Assembly: GCA_007130445.1 (NCBI GenBank)
Contig: SLSM01000199.1
Location: forward strand, 1-6,211
DNA length: 6,211 bases
Direction of reading: 5' to 3'
Origin: Trueperaceae bacterium
Lineage (GTDB): Bacteria; Deinococcota; Deinococci; Deinococcales; Trueperaceae
The notes below the pieces were generated by a model. That model made no database searches. It saw nothing but the letters and a program-made list of their open reading frames with translations, and had not been told where the DNA came from. The position numbers were made by a program, and so were the translations under genes. This document shows, one piece after another, positions 5,465 through 6,211 of this stretch (its first letter is position 1; each line of letters opens with the position of its first letter).

Positions 5465-6211
5465 TCACTCCCACTCGATCGTGCCGGGCGGCTTGCTGGT
5501 GATGTCGTAGACGACGCGGTTCACCTCGGGCACGCTGTTGACGATGCGGTTCGAGACGGTCGCCAGGAACTCGTGCGGGAGCCGCGCCCAATCGGCCGTC
5601 ATGCCGTCGACGGAGGTGACCGCCCGCAGCGCCACCGTGTGCGCGTAGGTGCGCCCGTCGCCCATCACCCCGACGCTCCTGAGCGGCGTCAGCACCGCCA
5701 GCGCCTGCCACGTCTCGTCGTAGAGACCGAACTCCCGCAGCGCCGAGACGAACACGTCGTCGACCACCTGCAGGACGCGCAGCCGCTCGGGCGTGACCTC
5801 GCCCAGGCAGCGGATCGCGAGGCCCGGGCCGGGGAAGGGGTGCCGGTCGCGCAGGTGGCGCGGCATCCCGAGCGCGTCGGCGACCTCGCGCACCTCGTCC
5901 TTGAAGAGGTTGCGGAAGGGTTCGATCAGGGTGAACGCGAGGTCGTCCGGGAGCCCTCCGACGTTGTGGTGCGACTTGATGACGGCGGCGCCGTGGCTGC
6001 CCGCCGACTCGATCACGTCGGGGTAGAGCGTGCCCTGCGCCAGGAATCGGATGTCGCCACGCGCATCCTGCACGCGGCGCGCCTCGTCGCCGAAGACGTC
6101 GATGAAGGTCTTCCCGATCGCCTTGCGCTTCTCCTCCGGATCGACGACGCCGGCGAGGGCCTCGAGGAAGCGCTCGCCCGCGTCGACCACCACCAGGTCG
6201 AGGCCCAGGCC
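5465..6211 (-). CDS. guaA: GMP synthase (glutamine-hydrolysing), C-terminal half, 5' end beyond right edge
   Basis: 248 residues are visible, ending at a TGA. The glutamine amidotransferase domain and the ATP-binding P-loop lie beyond the edge. E. coli GuaA is 525 residues, so a little over half is missing. GuaA converts XMP to GMP using ATP and glutamine, the last step of guanylate synthesis, in the cytoplasm. In the visible part, the rest of the ATP-pyrophosphatase domain shows LAQGTLYPDVIES (57-69), IKSHHNVGGLP (78-88) and EPFRNLFKDEVRE (97-109). The dimerisation domain shows RHPFPGPGLAIRCLGEV (123-139), RSVGVMGDGRTY (178-189), VSNRIVN (219-225) and the typical C-terminus KPPGTIEWE (240-248). 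All hallmark residues look intact. GTG at 6193 is internal Val, not a start, because the family sequence continues upstream of it. The EVE gene follows 37 bp downstream. Confidence 0.98.
   Translation of the reverse strand, partial: GLGLDLVVVDAGERFLEALAGVVDPEEKRKAIGKTFIDVFGDEARRVQDARGDIRFLAQGTLYPDVIESAGSHGAAVIKSHHNVGGLPDDLAFTLIEPFRNLFKDEVREVADALGMPRHLRDRHPFPGPGLAIRCLGEVTPERLRVLQVVDDVFVSALREFGLYDETWQALAVLTPLRSVGVMGDGRTYAHTVALRAVTSVDGMTADWARLPHEFLATVSNRIVNSVPEVNRVVYDITSKPPGTIEWE

Overview
All convincing genes in this G+C-rich window lie on the minus strand, so transcription runs from right to left. The base composition, the extended -10 promoter elements (TGnTAnnnT) and one apparently leaderless gene start together suggest a Deinococcota bacterium, possibly a Trueperaceae-like lineage. 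That is an inference from style and gene content. No ribosomal RNA or other phylogenetic marker in the window settles it.

Right part (4945-6211): the C-terminal half of guaA (GMP synthase) enters from the right edge. It is followed 37 bp later by a small EVE-domain protein gene with a GTG start and a good Shine-Dalgarno sequence, probably co-transcribed with guaA. Middle (3887-4921): hrcA, the heat-shock repressor, stands alone with no dnaK, grpE or groEL beside it. It has no ribosome-binding site but carries a TGCTAGACT element six bases before its ATG, which fits a leaderless transcript. Its stop codon lies in the stem of a probable intrinsic terminator.

Left part (1-3788): a separate three-gene operon follows a 149-bp intergenic region that holds the terminator, a perfect 6-bp-arm inverted repeat and an extended -10 promoter. 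Its genes are (i) a 212-residue protein with a novel N-terminal helical domain and a C-terminal Roadblock/LC7-like domain, (ii) a 627-residue secreted-then-membrane protein with a large helical extracytoplasmic part, three membrane helices and a basic/Ser-Thr tail, and (iii) a long coiled-coil-rich protein cut by the left edge. Genes i and ii overlap by ATGA. Genes i and iii appear to share the same N-terminal domain (motif GPV[YF]-x-x-L), which the membrane protein lacks.

The left operon is the likely undescribed system: an envelope protein reporting to, or anchored by, two cytoplasmic proteins with related N-termini, one of them a Roadblock protein without a Ras-like GTPase in view. The rest of the window is housekeeping. 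No RNA genes, CRISPR arrays, insertion sequences or attachment sites were seen.
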